DNA from: a virus
Strand: one strand, 5' to 3'
IMG/VR virus record: IMGVR_UViG_3300028610_001072
Coordinates: 37,524-101,523 of that record
DNA: 64,000 nt
The position numbers were made by a program, and so were the translations under genes. The notes under the pieces are model-generated. The model saw only the letters and a list, made by a program, of their open reading frames with translations. It was not told where the DNA came from and did no database searches. How positions within the stretch are numbered: position 1 is the stretch's first letter; each line of letters begins with the position of its first letter. Of this stretch, positions 9,701 to 18,857 are shown piece by piece.

Positions 9701-11221
9701 GCCGCTGGGTGGCTTCGTAACCTTGAGGTTGAATGTACCTGAGCCAGTAGTTACTGCATTTGCAAATAATTCCCCTGCTGAAACTGCTATAACCTGAGTA
9801 CCACGGGTGACGGCCATCTCCTGAAATACAAACATCTGCGCGGCTATGTTGCCGCGAACCACAGTATTGTTGAACTCTGAATTACCGGCACCATCAATCT
9901 CCCAGCCTGTAGACCCGGAGACAAAATCTTCCATCCCTATGACTTTGCCAGCACCATCGATCTTGATTCGGTTCGAGGTTGCCCCCACATATATTAGGCC
10001 AAGGAAGTTCCCCGTTGTCGCTGTGAGCACTCCGCCCATTGTGACATTGAATGGAGCACTGCCTATGGCGGTGGCTCCAGCCCAGATTCCAGCCCCAGCC
10101 TTCATCTGGACCCTTGTGGCATCTGCTCCCGCATAAATTCCCTCAGTTGGGTCTAGGGTCATCCCTGCGGCACTTAGAACACTCCCTGACCATGTGAGTC
10201 CCGCCCCCATGCTAAAGCGGCCTGAAGCATCTGCGTAGAAGCCTGTATCGGCATTCCCGTAGTTACCAGCTCCCGCATAAATCGCTGTTGTAGCTTCTGC
10301 TGCGGTTCCAATGATTGTGATCTTGTTGCTATGGGACCCAACTGTCAAGGTCCCTAAGATGTATCCGGTGGTGGCCGTCAGTACCCCTGAAATCTCTACG
10401 CCGGTGGCATGGAGCGTACCATCCTTTTCTACTGCGTAGGCTGCCAGTGTGGGATCAGTCTTGTGGCCGATCCACTGCCGGTAGCTGGCATGGGTTGCAT
10501 CCATCCGAACAACATCATTGCCCGCCTGATCTCCCAGTATGATGTAACCAGCACTATTTAGTTCTGCATTGTTTTTCGACAGGCTTGAGGGGTTTGCGTC
10601 CCAGCCGGATAGAGTTGCCAGCGATACTGCCTGACTGTCTACCCAGTTGGCATGTTGATACCCGGTATCTTCGTTGCTTCCGCCGACACCATTGAAATAG
10701 GCATAGACCTTGATCGTGACATAATTATCCGCTGGTATCTTGATTGAGAAGTCCCGTGCTGCACTGTCAATCTTCCGGGATGGTGATGTGCCCGAAATCG
10801 CTTGGCTTGAACTTGCTCCATGTTCCCACCTGACCACAAATCCTTGATGTTTGTTCGTGGCGTCCGGTGTATAGGTCCATTGGATATAAGCATCTGACTC
10901 GATCCGGGTAATAACGTGAGTGATGGGAGCGGCCCCGTCGCCAAACGTACCAGATGGGGGAGTGTCATTAAGGAATTGTTCGCTGGACTCGAACTCTGAC
11001 ATATCCACGATCTCGATGCCGTAAATATCATCAGAATCAATAGTGTTCCGCCCGGAGAATAGAACGTTATATTTCCCTGTACCCGGCTCGACAAACTCCC
11101 AGTAGCCATCGGCTATCGAATGAGTTGTGTTAATCGTTGCGCCGGTGGTGAAATCCACCAGTGCAACAGCCACACCGGACAGGCCGCGAATATAGCCGCT
11201 AATATTCTCCCGCTGGGTCAC
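6782..11221 (-). CDS. Large tail fibre or virion surface protein with C1q-like tip
   Basis: This 1479-residue protein has modular beta-rich architecture. The first ~60 residues (YIRGLSGVAVALVDFTTG, then YWEFVEPGTGKYNVLFSG) look like a small carboxypeptidase-regulatory or prealbumin-type sandwich. Residues ~95-195 resemble a fibronectin type III domain (YIQWTYTPDATNKHQGFVVRW). The middle has many GVLTATTG- and ADTGYI-type repeats typical of trimeric fibre shafts. The last ~140 residues (PAFLAYNSVTD, FTAPVDGKYQLNTAVRI) match the C1q/TNF-like jelly roll often found at receptor-binding tips. The start codon is GTG with GGAG eight bases upstream, just after the TAA of the previous gene. Host attachment is the likely role. 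Confidence 0.85.
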   Translation of the reverse strand: MTQRENISGYIRGLSGVAVALVDFTTGATINTTHSIADGYWEFVEPGTGKYNVLFSGRNTIDSDDIYGIEIVDMSEFESSEQFLNDTPPSGTFGDGAAPITHVITRIESDAYIQWTYTPDATNKHQGFVVRWEHGASSSQAISGTSPSRKIDSAARDFSIKIPADNYVTIKVYAYFNGVGGSNEDTGYQHANWVDSQAVSLATLSGWDANPSSLSKNNAELNSAGYIILGDQAGNDVVRMDATHASYRQWIGHKTDPTLAAYAVEKDGTLHATGVEISGVLTATTGYILGTLTVGSHSNKITIIGTAAEATTAIYAGAGNYGNADTGFYADASGRFSMGAGLTWSGSVLSAAGMTLDPTEGIYAGADATRVQMKAGAGIWAGATAIGSAPFNVTMGGVLTATTGNFLGLIYVGATSNRIKIDGAGKVIGMEDFVSGSTGWEIDGAGNSEFNNTVVRGNIAAQMFVFQEMAVTRGTQVIAVSAGELFANAVTTGSGTFNLKVTKPPSGSNPLGSASFCVMDDGTNEVWFTPGAGTLTGGTHYNYTATWVAGAAHTFTIGTAIADYGISGQGGIILTADRTNAPYIDIFTHAGAPQSVLTTRVRIGNTKGFLGETNVRYGIAIGESTKYLKYNPTDGLIIRGDLTADTGYIGGPTGWTINTGYMASVSGSPPIGMSLNNTNAALITTLGSGFEVFYPSDPRMFLGNSTSFINWNNHPNTSEGADDEFYMKGDFTLDGTFIATASNVIQGGIFKTAASLQRIEMGGAGNNLIFYDDDGEVVIIDENIEGSGNSGMKIRNPLDANHYTNIYGGYIYAYNATRGNTAVFSNAFTNTTGSTTVVSASYSSADLDNYAKWRYAFYGSSTIQNNSSTSHGYGGWFHSLNSGSGENVAVYADAPIAAGASGDNWAIKTFRGDSLFQEDLYVTRHLILGGTAGANVNGAMRYTAGTPDKIEALLDSAWVSLTAGGGTVTSVGAGTGIIASPSPIIGVGTISADFGSTTGKVCEGDDARLSDARVPSSHQVTSHTGGAYTIGLRNAGSTGPYSALAIGINAVVGRNSSGFISLGIGAGSTQVARGNHDHGYLPLSGGTMAGSIDMDGYDIYDLNEVRTRGADGAGYRFWNSDDYSIHMSADGNGTWGGYITNTADYNMYFRMKSGTARGFVFMNATTALAQLTGTLGDLWLKGGLYVGNASTYGITSAGVGDFASILCAGAAAINGQASVGSLRIAGDSLASTPTEIDLVANTSTSKNSHTHPYIPNNAHVSMNGYNATFNSYTVPDEGANEGFMGPGNAWGLHHPYVAQGGYIAVELKIDDPFQLRTSGGTLLEQITTDGERTLPLNPAFLAYNSVTDSNKSVNTYHPVEFNTEVFDQGGDYNNGTDIFTAPVDGKYQLNTAVRIDSLDTGASNYRIYITTTKRRYQWIIDPNFTADLAQFTANISVTTEMDDGDTAFVEFYQSGGLPQSDIVGVTSNQTTVFSGFLAT

Positions 11222-11223
11222 TA

Positions 11224-11622
11224 TTACACTCCGCCAAGATCGATAAATACCGTGGCATCAGCGCCGGTTGTATCATGGGAATTATTTGTGAGTTTGATCG
11301 ATGTTATATCGGTATCCACCAACATGAACTGAGTCCCAGTCATGGTGATCTCACCGCCGCCATCATTGATCAATAGTTCAATCGTGGCATCTGTCTCGGT
11401 ATAGGTCGTTGGAAACACCGCCTTGATATACAGGAACTTGACTGTAGTGATCCCACCCAGACCTACTACGACATTAGCGCCAGCCTTTGCCAGTACAATG
11501 TCGGTCTTCAGGGGCATGGTCAGACCGGTCATGGCAATCGAGTAACTGCCTTGCAACCGTACATCACCAAGCTCGGCCCCTTCGGCTTCCATTGAATAGT
11601 TGATTTTTCCTATATTTTTCAT
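11224..11622 (-). CDS. Beta-rich virion-associated hypothetical protein
   Basis: This 132-residue protein is mostly short beta strands (LQGSYSIAMTGLTMPL, VVVGLGGITTVKFLYIKAV, IELLINDGGGEITMTG). It has no cysteine motif or membrane segment. It lies between two large fibre-type genes, with AGGAG before its ATG, and its stop is only two bases from the GTG of the fibre gene. A fibre connector or tip-binding role is possible but unproven. Confidence 0.7.
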   Translation of the reverse strand: MKNIGKINYSMEAEGAELGDVRLQGSYSIAMTGLTMPLKTDIVLAKAGANVVVGLGGITTVKFLYIKAVFPTTYTETDATIELLINDGGGEITMTGTQFMLVDTDITSIKLTNNSHDTTGADATVFIDLGGV

Positions 11623-11634
11623 CCCTACAGCTCC

Positions 11635-13626
11635 TTATAAATTCGCACCTTGGTTACTAAATTGTACTGGGGCCTCTGTGAGTCCTTCAGCATAGATAAT
11701 GAACAGGTCTGCCGTGAAGGCCGCTTGGACCGAGCCTGACTCGGCAGAATCATAACAATCGACTGTTACAAATCCAGCAGTGAACTCTGCCGTGGTCATT
11801 TCTACCTCAGCTTGCCCTGTTGCATTAAAGGTAATGTTCACGGATCCCGCTTCAGCATTATCACGATATATCCTGACCAGTCCCCGTGCGGAGTCGTTCC
11901 GGGCGAAAGTTTTGACATCTATCGCCAGCTTGACGATCTTGGCTGAGTTAGGCAGATATACCTGTTTCTGATACCGAGCCACCTTGCCGTCATCCGTTGC
12001 ATCGACACTGAGGTCCGGTGCTGGCAATACCTTTTCATTCGAGCGGATTATCGTACCACCGGCAATTGCGGACCCTTCGACTTCATTGGATACACTGTTA
12101 TTCGCCCGGCGAATCCTAACCCGGATACCTACCTCTGTTCCGGGTGATGTCGTAACAACGAATTCGCTATTGCTGGTTGAACCTACTTGGCTACTTCCCC
12201 AACGTGGCCGCTTCCCGTCAAAAGCCCAGCAATATTCAAATGCTGTGATCACTTCAGTCAGGTCCGCCCAGTCAACCAACACACCATCCGTAACAGGGGT
12301 CATGGTGATCAATGGCATGAGTACGCTATCATTGGCGTCATCATCCGAGCCTGCCCAGATGTTCCCCAGATTGGTGAATGCACTGGTGTTCTGGCTCAGG
12401 GAGTTATCCTTCGCCGCCACATACACATCATATTTGTCACCTATAGGAACTACAATCTTGACCTGAAGCTCGCTGAGGGAAGTATCGAAGCCCTGCAAGG
12501 TGTATTCCTGCGGATCGGCATTTGCTACCGTTGTTCCGTTTCGATACGTCAGCACTAGCTGGATAATGTACTCCCTGATCCCTGACGCATCGGTAACAGC
12601 TTCCCAGCGGGGAATGATGTTGACCGTATTGTTTGAAACTCCCAGCCCTGCATTTATGATCTGCTCTTGGGTCAGGCTGACCAGCACAGGGGCTGGTGGT
12701 GGAGTTATGTCGATCTGGCGCTGTCCCTTCAGTTTCAAAATAATATCGCCCCGCTTATCTATGATAGTCAGGGTCCCGCCGGTATTGCTGACCTGTGCCA
12801 GCCATAGTTCGTGCTGGTCGGCATCATTGATTGGACCCACTGAAGAGAGCTGGACAGTGATATTGTAGGAGTCGTCTCTCCGGGTGTATTCGGTGTCGCC
12901 CCCTGTAGGATAGCCACCTTCAAAGTTCCCAGTGACACTTTCCACACTGGCATATTCAATGATCACATCGTAATTGGCCGAGTCAGCGGGGATCGTATAG
13001 CCGCTGCCACCATTATAGGTATGTGGATATGCTCCCTCGCTCAGACCGAATATCTCATTGGTGGCATCGAGACTGGCGGGAGCCACGAATTCAACTTCCG
13101 AGCTGCCGCCGGTAGTAGCTGACTTCACTAAGATGTAGTCCCCGGATGTTATGGGATTACCTACTGAGTCTGCCCTGAATGCTATTGTCCCAAATCCAGC
13201 AGCATTGATAGCCGCTACTATTTCATCGATGGTGGTGGCCGCCGGGGTAGCTCCCCGGCAATCAATTTCGGCAGCTCCGGCGTCATCTACATCAATCTTG
13301 ACATTGTAATTTGTCGAGAGGTCGATGGGACTAGATAAGTCAACTGTTCCGATGTATTCACCGCTGGCCGAATCATCTACTGCGAGATAGAGCCGCTGCC
13401 CAAATTTGTCGTATCCAACTCCGGCCTTGACATTAATCACTCCGCCACCGGCATCGACCACCTGAAGGTCAGTATCCGCCAATGAATCAATGATCAAGCC
13501 GCCTTCTGTTGACATAATATCGACCAAGCGATCTGTCACGGCATCCGATGTTAAATCCCGATGAGTCTTGAAAACATTATCGGTTAGCCCTGTTGGGAAT
13601 AATGCTGATGGTATCTTGCCGCTCAT
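11635..13626 (-). CDS. Tail fibre or baseplate appendage protein
   Basis: This 663-residue beta-rich protein starts MSGKIPSALFPTGLTDNVFKTH, a start typical of baseplate-attached fibres. A region around residues 95-205 (DLSTNYNVKIDVDDAG, INAAGFGTIAF, AYPHTYNG) is clearly related to a part of the 365-residue neck-region protein at 30321-31418, so the two share a domain. Later segments (PRWEAVTDASGIREYIIQL, VLVDWADLTEVITAFEYCW) look like fibronectin type III domains. The C-terminus carries a further beta domain. It lies between the 435-residue fibre gene and the 132-residue gene and probably belongs to the distal tail. Confidence 0.8.
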   Translation of the reverse strand: MSGKIPSALFPTGLTDNVFKTHRDLTSDAVTDRLVDIMSTEGGLIIDSLADTDLQVVDAGGGVINVKAGVGYDKFGQRLYLAVDDSASGEYIGTVDLSSPIDLSTNYNVKIDVDDAGAAEIDCRGATPAATTIDEIVAAINAAGFGTIAFRADSVGNPITSGDYILVKSATTGGSSEVEFVAPASLDATNEIFGLSEGAYPHTYNGGSGYTIPADSANYDVIIEYASVESVTGNFEGGYPTGGDTEYTRRDDSYNITVQLSSVGPINDADQHELWLAQVSNTGGTLTIIDKRGDIILKLKGQRQIDITPPPAPVLVSLTQEQIINAGLGVSNNTVNIIPRWEAVTDASGIREYIIQLVLTYRNGTTVANADPQEYTLQGFDTSLSELQVKIVVPIGDKYDVYVAAKDNSLSQNTSAFTNLGNIWAGSDDDANDSVLMPLITMTPVTDGVLVDWADLTEVITAFEYCWAFDGKRPRWGSSQVGSTSNSEFVVTTSPGTEVGIRVRIRRANNSVSNEVEGSAIAGGTIIRSNEKVLPAPDLSVDATDDGKVARYQKQVYLPNSAKIVKLAIDVKTFARNDSARGLVRIYRDNAEAGSVNITFNATGQAEVEMTTAEFTAGFVTVDCYDSAESGSVQAAFTADLFIIYAEGLTEAPVQFSNQGANL

Positions 13627-13641
13627 TGTTCTAATCCTTTA

Positions 13642-14949
13642 TTAATGTTGCTGATCCGGGCTGTAATCAATTTTAAGGACAACTGCGTAACGGGAGCCGT
13701 TTGCAGTGGCCTGTTTCCCAATCATTAAATCTCCAGAAGTTGAGTCTGCCCAAATATACAAATAATCATCTCCGGCAGAGGGCCTGAATCTCCAGCCCGG
13801 CAAAGTGCCTGCGCCTGATCTTCCACTCTCTGAATAAAATAGCCCGACAGCTAAATCGGCATCCGGTGTAACATCTTTTATCCCTGTTACTATATTATTA
13901 TCCTCTGCACCCCCCGGAATGCCCTTGGCTACGTCTGCGCCATCCTCTTTCATTCTGCCTAAGATGGTTATCATTCGATCTCGCCAGTTAATCGAATCAT
14001 CCAATGTAATAGCGTTTGTATCATTCGCCATCGCTTGGTCGGCCCATATCGTCCCACCGCCGTAGAGGTCCGGGTCTGGGGAGTCCCCCTGATTTAATGT
14101 GGATGTGCGGTGCCGGACGTTATCATTGATTGGAATCTTGCCCGCTTCAGCAGCCTCATTGGAATCAACAAGCTTCCCGGCCAGAGTTACTGAAATCTTT
14201 CCCGCTGCGCCTATTGTTGAAAGCTGGGGAATGTTCAGATTACCTGTCCCCACTTCCATGCCAAGTAAGGACGTATCTAACTGTCCTGCCGATGACCCTA
14301 ACTCGGGAATATCTCCAGCCACTTGGCCTACATCACGGCCATCTACCGAGTCGGCATCCTTGCCAGTCAAAGTAGCTGGTATATTAGAGAGCGGAAGATC
14401 ACCACTTGCATCGAGGATGGGAACATTCCCCGCTTCTGCACCTGCATGTCTTCCATCAACTTTATCGGCATTCAAATTCGTGACTACCGGCTTGGCCGCA
14501 TCAACTGACTGGCTGCTGTTGTCGGTTAGTATAGTGCCGGAACTATCCGCCTTGGCCGCCAGTGCTGCCCCGAGTTCCTGAATAGCTGCTTCAACATCCG
14601 TGCCGGAGATGTATGCACCGGCATCGACAATGGATACTTGTGCCGCTGCCATGCTATGCGGATCGGCCACACTATCAGCATGATCCTGTAGAGCTGTATA
14701 GCCGTGCTGGAATACCGCCTTGAAGACTCCCCCCACATAGACCTCGTATATGCCTTGAGGAAGAGCTGCTACCCCCCCAGCGGTTTCAATTTTATAATAA
14801 CCTGTGGCCCCTATTTCAGTTGTTGCAATGGCACCCCCCGGATAGGCATTTCCGTGCAAAACAAGTTCCACGGTTTCCCCGGTATCCAATCCGCCGGTGG
14901 AAAGGTCTATCAGTGGCAGGACTAAATTTGGTGACGCTAAAGTACCCAT
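13642..14949 (-). CDS. Tail fibre-like protein with DKVDGRHAG repeats
   Basis: This 435-residue protein starts with a small beta sandwich (GGAIATTEIGATGYYKIET, GIYEVYVGGVFKAVFQHGY) similar in pattern to the N-terminal domain of the 1479-residue fibre. It then has repeats of the NADKVDGRHAGAEAGNVP type. The DKVDG/DSVDGRD pattern is common in phage fibre shafts. The C-terminal ~130 residues are beta-rich with a WRDRMITILGRM segment. It follows the gpI-like baseplate gene by 11 bases and has GAGAGG before its ATG. It is probably the fibre or fibre adaptor attached to gpI. Confidence 0.8.
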   Translation of the reverse strand: MGTLASPNLVLPLIDLSTGGLDTGETVELVLHGNAYPGGAIATTEIGATGYYKIETAGGVAALPQGIYEVYVGGVFKAVFQHGYTALQDHADSVADPHSMAAAQVSIVDAGAYISGTDVEAAIQELGAALAAKADSSGTILTDNSSQSVDAAKPVVTNLNADKVDGRHAGAEAGNVPILDASGDLPLSNIPATLTGKDADSVDGRDVGQVAGDIPELGSSAGQLDTSLLGMEVGTGNLNIPQLSTIGAAGKISVTLAGKLVDSNEAAEAGKIPINDNVRHRTSTLNQGDSPDPDLYGGGTIWADQAMANDTNAITLDDSINWRDRMITILGRMKEDGADVAKGIPGGAEDNNIVTGIKDVTPDADLAVGLFYSESGRSGAGTLPGWRFRPSAGDDYLYIWADSTSGDLMIGKQATANGSRYAVVLKIDYSPDQQH

Positions 14950-14960
14950 TTTCTACCTCT

Positions 14961-15950
14961 CTAATTGCCGATAGTCGGCAGTATTGTAATTGCTTTCTCA
15001 GCTTCGCCATAGCGTTGCTGGGTAGCCGTCAAGCCCTTCAGGATGAAACTCCTGAAAATATAATGATTAAAACTGCGATAAGTGGTCATTGTCAGGGTCA
15101 GCCTGAATTGGGCATATTGCTCCAGTTGCACTCCCTGTACCCATTGGTTCCGCTGGTACGGAGTCCATGCGTTCCAAGCTACTTCATCCGATGAAAACCG
15201 GACCTCGATCAGCACATCATGGTCTAAATCCCATGCTGCATAATCAGCCCAATCTACCAACCATTGATAGTTTGCGTAAGTGGCTCCCAGATCGATATTC
15301 CCAAAGGTGTATACTGGACTTTCATTCTCGGGGATTAGGGTGTTTTTATCATTGATAAAGCCCGTATTGGTAATCGTGAATGTTACGCCATCGAGCAGGT
15401 TTGCGTCCCTGATTGACTCATAGCCCCCACTCGCTCCATAAGCATCAATGGAGTCGATCCCCGCCTGAACATGCAGGGGCATTATTGCGCTCAATTGCGC
15501 CTCGAGAGATGCTTCCGTTCCGGGAGTATCATTCCAAAATTGAATCCATTCTGATCCCACACCGCCTAAAGCCCAACCGGTTCCAAGCCCTGATACCCCC
15601 AGTACAAATCTCATCTTCTGATTGTACGGAGTAACCTGTGCTATCTCCCGCCCTTCCCTTTCCAATCCCGCCTGTGTGCCACGTTCCTGATGGGTCTTAA
15701 TGGCATTCATTATGCGAATGCCCATGATCTTATCAGTATCGTTGTAATGGCGTACAAGGCCGTAATCTGCCGCAAGGGCATCCAACATCGAGGGATTGCC
15801 GTTTTCGATGGCAAGCCCGTCTTTGAACGTATCTGTGTCCAGATTAAGCTGATCTATCGCGGCTCCAATTGGGCCTAGCAGACTATCAAGGCGGGTGCCC
15901 CGGGTGATGAATGCCGGTAGTTTCGCTTTGATGTTGTCCAGTGTGCTCAT
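14961..15950 (-). CDS. Baseplate protein, P2 gpI-like
   Basis: This 329-residue protein follows directly after the gpJ-like gene with a TAATG overlap. That is the J-I order of P2-like baseplates. The N-terminal half (SMLDALAADYGLVRHYNDTDKI, then IKTHQERGTQAGLEREGREI) carries the gpI signature, in which the protein is distributed along the wedge and anchors fibres. The C-terminal half is beta-rich and ends in a short helical tail. In P2, gpI joins the wedge protein gpJ to the tail fibre gpH, and the next gene here is a fibre, in agreement. Confidence 0.82.
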   Translation of the reverse strand: MSTLDNIKAKLPAFITRGTRLDSLLGPIGAAIDQLNLDTDTFKDGLAIENGNPSMLDALAADYGLVRHYNDTDKIMGIRIMNAIKTHQERGTQAGLEREGREIAQVTPYNQKMRFVLGVSGLGTGWALGGVGSEWIQFWNDTPGTEASLEAQLSAIMPLHVQAGIDSIDAYGASGGYESIRDANLLDGVTFTITNTGFINDKNTLIPENESPVYTFGNIDLGATYANYQWLVDWADYAAWDLDHDVLIEVRFSSDEVAWNAWTPYQRNQWVQGVQLEQYAQFRLTLTMTTYRSFNHYIFRSFILKGLTATQQRYGEAEKAITILPTIGN

Positions 15951-17020
15951 TACCAGTCCGTTATCTGTAGTGATGAAAAGCTGGGAAGTGAGTAATCACC
16001 AACAGTGATATTTGTCGAGGGACTGAATGCTGTTAGTGATACTTCATCCACGCCTAGAGTTGATCCCACTAATGAGTATAGGTCGGTCCAGTCAAGGTCG
16101 GTCCCCCAATCCCACTCCCTGTAGTCGAGATATAATCTGAGGTTCTTGGTAATCTTGCTGGTGACTTCTACCAACTCATATCCCGAAGCACGGCGCACCT
16201 GAGCAACGAGGGTGATGGCCGCCCAGACAATATTTGCACAAACTATCACTACTCCCAGTGGGGCCTTGCTCTGAATATAGTTTGCAATCTGGTCAAGGTC
16301 CGATGTCGTGAATAGTCCGGCGTTGGCCTTTACCAGATGAACCACGATTGTTTTATCGCTATAAGTTGGGTGTCCGTACTGGGGTCTCGCTCGGATTACA
16401 TCATCGCGGGCTTCCAATGCCCATGCTTCGTAACTGGCCTCAATCCCCTGAGATATTGTCGCCAACTGAATGATCGCCCGATTGCGGAGCTGTTCGTCAG
16501 CCTCAGCATTGTAGCCGCCGTCTGTGGGAGCAGCATTGCTTACGGCGGTCAAGCCGCTTACCTCGTCCACCATGACAGAAATTTCTCCGGCATTCACATT
16601 CCCTATCTCTCCTGCAACCGCTGCCTCAATATCCACGTCCACCCGCCCTATGGCCGGTACTGTGTCTCCCTCTGTAGTAACAAATCCAATCCCGTCAGGA
16701 GTTGCCAATTTCATGCCTGATGGAATCGCTGTTGTACTGGTGCCGGAAAAAGTTACAACCTTAGCTGCTTTCGTGGCCCCCCGCCGTATTATTGATCGAG
16801 GAGCTACCGCTGTATCGAGATCGGTCCCACTGGCATAGATGATCCGAGCTGAGCGATAGACCTTGTAGAGATTGTAGTACACTTGGGCCAGTATCGCTGC
16901 AATTGAATTATAGATACTTCGCATTACCCCCCCCTGATTGAAATCGGTGAGGTCTGAATTATTATTCCGCGCCCACTGGATCATATCAGCGAGAATTTGT
17001 TTGCGTGTTTTGATTATCAT
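15950..17020 (-). CDS. Baseplate wedge protein, gpJ-like (Baseplate_J family)
   Basis: This 356-residue protein shows the Baseplate_J family pattern: the helical N-terminus ends near YASGTDLDTAV, followed by RRGATKAAKVVTFSGTST, AIPSGMKLATPDGIGFVTT and the middle VAGEIGNVNAGEISVMV. The EADEQLRNRAIIQL and ASYEAWALEARDDVIRARP segments are also typical. In P2 and T4 (gp6) this protein forms the wedge ring that triggers sheath contraction. It overlaps the gp25-like gene upstream by ATGA and the gpI-like gene downstream by TAATG, indicating translational coupling. Confidence 0.92.
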   Translation of the reverse strand: MIIKTRKQILADMIQWARNNNSDLTDFNQGGVMRSIYNSIAAILAQVYYNLYKVYRSARIIYASGTDLDTAVAPRSIIRRGATKAAKVVTFSGTSTTAIPSGMKLATPDGIGFVTTEGDTVPAIGRVDVDIEAAVAGEIGNVNAGEISVMVDEVSGLTAVSNAAPTDGGYNAEADEQLRNRAIIQLATISQGIEASYEAWALEARDDVIRARPQYGHPTYSDKTIVVHLVKANAGLFTTSDLDQIANYIQSKAPLGVVIVCANIVWAAITLVAQVRRASGYELVEVTSKITKNLRLYLDYREWDWGTDLDWTDLYSLVGSTLGVDEVSLTAFSPSTNITVGDYSLPSFSSLQITDW

Positions 17021-18267
17021 GTCAACCTCAGACTTGCCTCTAAGTCAGCCTCTGTTAAATGGTTCACGGGTGTAACCTGATATTTCACCTTGAAGGCATC
17101 CTGCTCCCTTATTGCAGTAATCCCTGTAACGGATGCAATTCGAGGGTTGGTCATTAATGCCCGTTTTATTTCTGTTGAAATCATCTCCCCCGCTATCCGG
17201 GGAACGGCTCCGTTGCTTATCTGTAGAATCCTGTTGCCATACTCCGGGTCTTCGGGGATCGCTCCCGCCGGTGTTTGGATAATATTGTCGAGTGATTGGA
17301 ATAAGTTGGCTGTGTGCTGGTTGAGAACCAGATCGCCGCCTTGAACTTCGAGATCGTTGGTCAGGTCCCGCCCCAGAACCTTAACCCCGCTCTGTGAATC
17401 CAGCACAAAATTATTTGCCAGCCTCGCGTTGTTTGTTGGTTCTGAATAGGGTATCGAGAGCTCGCGTCCGTTCCAGTCGTCTGCAAATATATCTGATGGA
17501 GTCAGGTCGTTGAATTCCATGATTAGCGGAGCTTTATCTGCATCTCCTAATTCTCTTTGGGCCACTCGTTCTAATGACTCCCCGGTGCGGATAAATACTT
17601 TTTTCACCGGCACTTCGATCTTGTTTGTATTGCTATCGGTGGCCGTCCGGTAATATGCCGGTATGTTGAATAAGGTCTCAAGTTCCAGCCGGAGATTGTC
17701 CAGTATATTGAGCAGTCCATATAGGTTAGTCGTCGCCGGTGTTGCCCGTGTCTGAAGGCTCAGCCTACGTGCGCCGGTTATGTCGGGATTAAGTTCGGCT
17801 CCAGTGCGGTGCGCCCATGCCAGTAGGTCTTCTGTTCGACTTTCCCTACTGTCAAATTCCGCATTGGTATCCTTGACCTGATTGTCCACAAAATTGTATA
17901 TGTTCCTCACCAATTTCAGGGCTTGGGTGATATTATCCATCGATGTAGCTACCCTGCGAAGAGCTTTGCGGGTCTCCTCAATTACCGTCGAGTGCCGGGG
18001 GGGATTAGTTGTCCCAAACAGAGCTTGATCATCGAATGGATTCAGCGATCCCGGTGTCTCAAATATGTTAATTAAATCCCTGAAGAGCTCCCCGCTGCCA
18101 TAGGCATGAATATCTTTTTCAGCATCTCTAATCTTGAGCAGCAGGACTTGTAATTGAATGAATCGTTTCCTGACTCCTGCTCGGACAATAGTAGCTGCAA
18201 AATTGTTAGAGCGAATCGGGTCACGGCTTTCCATCTCTTTAGTGATCTCAATCTCGAGAAAATTCAT
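17017..18267 (-). CDS. Baseplate protein with LysM-like and gp25-like domains
   Basis: This 416-residue protein appears to join two baseplate modules. After a helical N-terminal half, a LysM-like segment (KVFIRTGESLERVAQRELG, ADKAPLIMEFNDL) lies around residues 215-270. The last ~115 residues (NRILQISNGAVPRIAGEMI, STEIKRALMTNPRIASVTG) match the gpW/gp25 baseplate wedge family, which nucleates sheath assembly. Gp25 homologues are usually about 130 residues, so this is an enlarged version. It overlaps both neighbours by four bases (ATGA). The assignment of the C-terminal part is good; the N-terminal half is not recognised. Confidence 0.82.
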   Translation of the reverse strand: MNFLEIEITKEMESRDPIRSNNFAATIVRAGVRKRFIQLQVLLLKIRDAEKDIHAYGSGELFRDLINIFETPGSLNPFDDQALFGTTNPPRHSTVIEETRKALRRVATSMDNITQALKLVRNIYNFVDNQVKDTNAEFDSRESRTEDLLAWAHRTGAELNPDITGARRLSLQTRATPATTNLYGLLNILDNLRLELETLFNIPAYYRTATDSNTNKIEVPVKKVFIRTGESLERVAQRELGDADKAPLIMEFNDLTPSDIFADDWNGRELSIPYSEPTNNARLANNFVLDSQSGVKVLGRDLTNDLEVQGGDLVLNQHTANLFQSLDNIIQTPAGAIPEDPEYGNRILQISNGAVPRIAGEMISTEIKRALMTNPRIASVTGITAIREQDAFKVKYQVTPVNHLTEADLEASLRLT

Positions 18268-18857
18268 AAGACTACATTCCCTAGATTGTTGATTGTATTC
18301 GAGACGGTTTGCGTTACCTGCTCAACCACGCTCCCAAGTATTACATCCTCGAGAGGGCTGCCTGTGATGGGACGCAGAACGGTTGACTTAACCGTATAGG
18401 TCCAGAGCATGTTTCTGGATATGCTCTCCCCCAGTGACATGCTTATCAATTCGACCTCGAGGAAATGCTGTGACACATGGCTCATCAACCAAACTTCCGG
18501 TAATTCCCCGTCGTCATCCCTCTCATGGGATAAATCGACCAGCCATTCCAGAAACTGTATCCAGCCAAATCCGTTATATAGCCCCCCGTTAAAATAGCCC
18601 TTCGTGTTATATCCGAAGGTTCCACTTATATCGAAAGGACTGGGGGCCGGGCCAAAGTCATCCACCCAACCGCCTTCCTGAGTAGATGTTACGGTTGTTA
18701 AATATTGCTTGAGATATGTCAGTGTCTCAGGCATTACCGGGAACTGCATGATGACTGGCGTTGCTATCCCGAGTATCTTCTTCCACACTATCAGCGATAG
18801 CATATTCGGCGGCTGTCGCTCGTTCACACCGTAGACCAGTGGCGGCAAGAGGGGCAT
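18264..18857 (-). CDS. Baseplate-associated hypothetical protein
   Basis: This 197-residue protein (start at ATG 18857) begins MPLLPPLVYGVNERQPPNM and contains PVMPETLTYLKQYLTTVTS, GWVDDFGPAPSPFDISGTFGY and HFLEVELISMSLGESISRN. The DIS-GTFGY pattern is seen in baseplate proteins that sit next to hub or LysM proteins. I preferred ATG 18857 over 18872 because it has GAGG upstream and forms a TAATG overlap with the previous gene. It may contribute to the hub-wedge junction; the function is inferred from position only. Confidence 0.75.
   Translation of the reverse strand: MPLLPPLVYGVNERQPPNMLSLIVWKKILGIATPVIMQFPVMPETLTYLKQYLTTVTSTQEGGWVDDFGPAPSPFDISGTFGYNTKGYFNGGLYNGFGWIQFLEWLVDLSHERDDDGELPEVWLMSHVSQHFLEVELISMSLGESISRNMLWTYTVKSTVLRPITGSPLEDVILGSVVEQVTQTVSNTINNLGNVVL

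Noticed and set aside
7325-14581. Several plus-strand frames of 60-160 residues opposite the fibre genes
   Set aside because: They lie wholly inside long minus-strand genes, have no consistent ribosome sites and no domain patterns; low-complexity fibre DNA often leaves opposite frames open.
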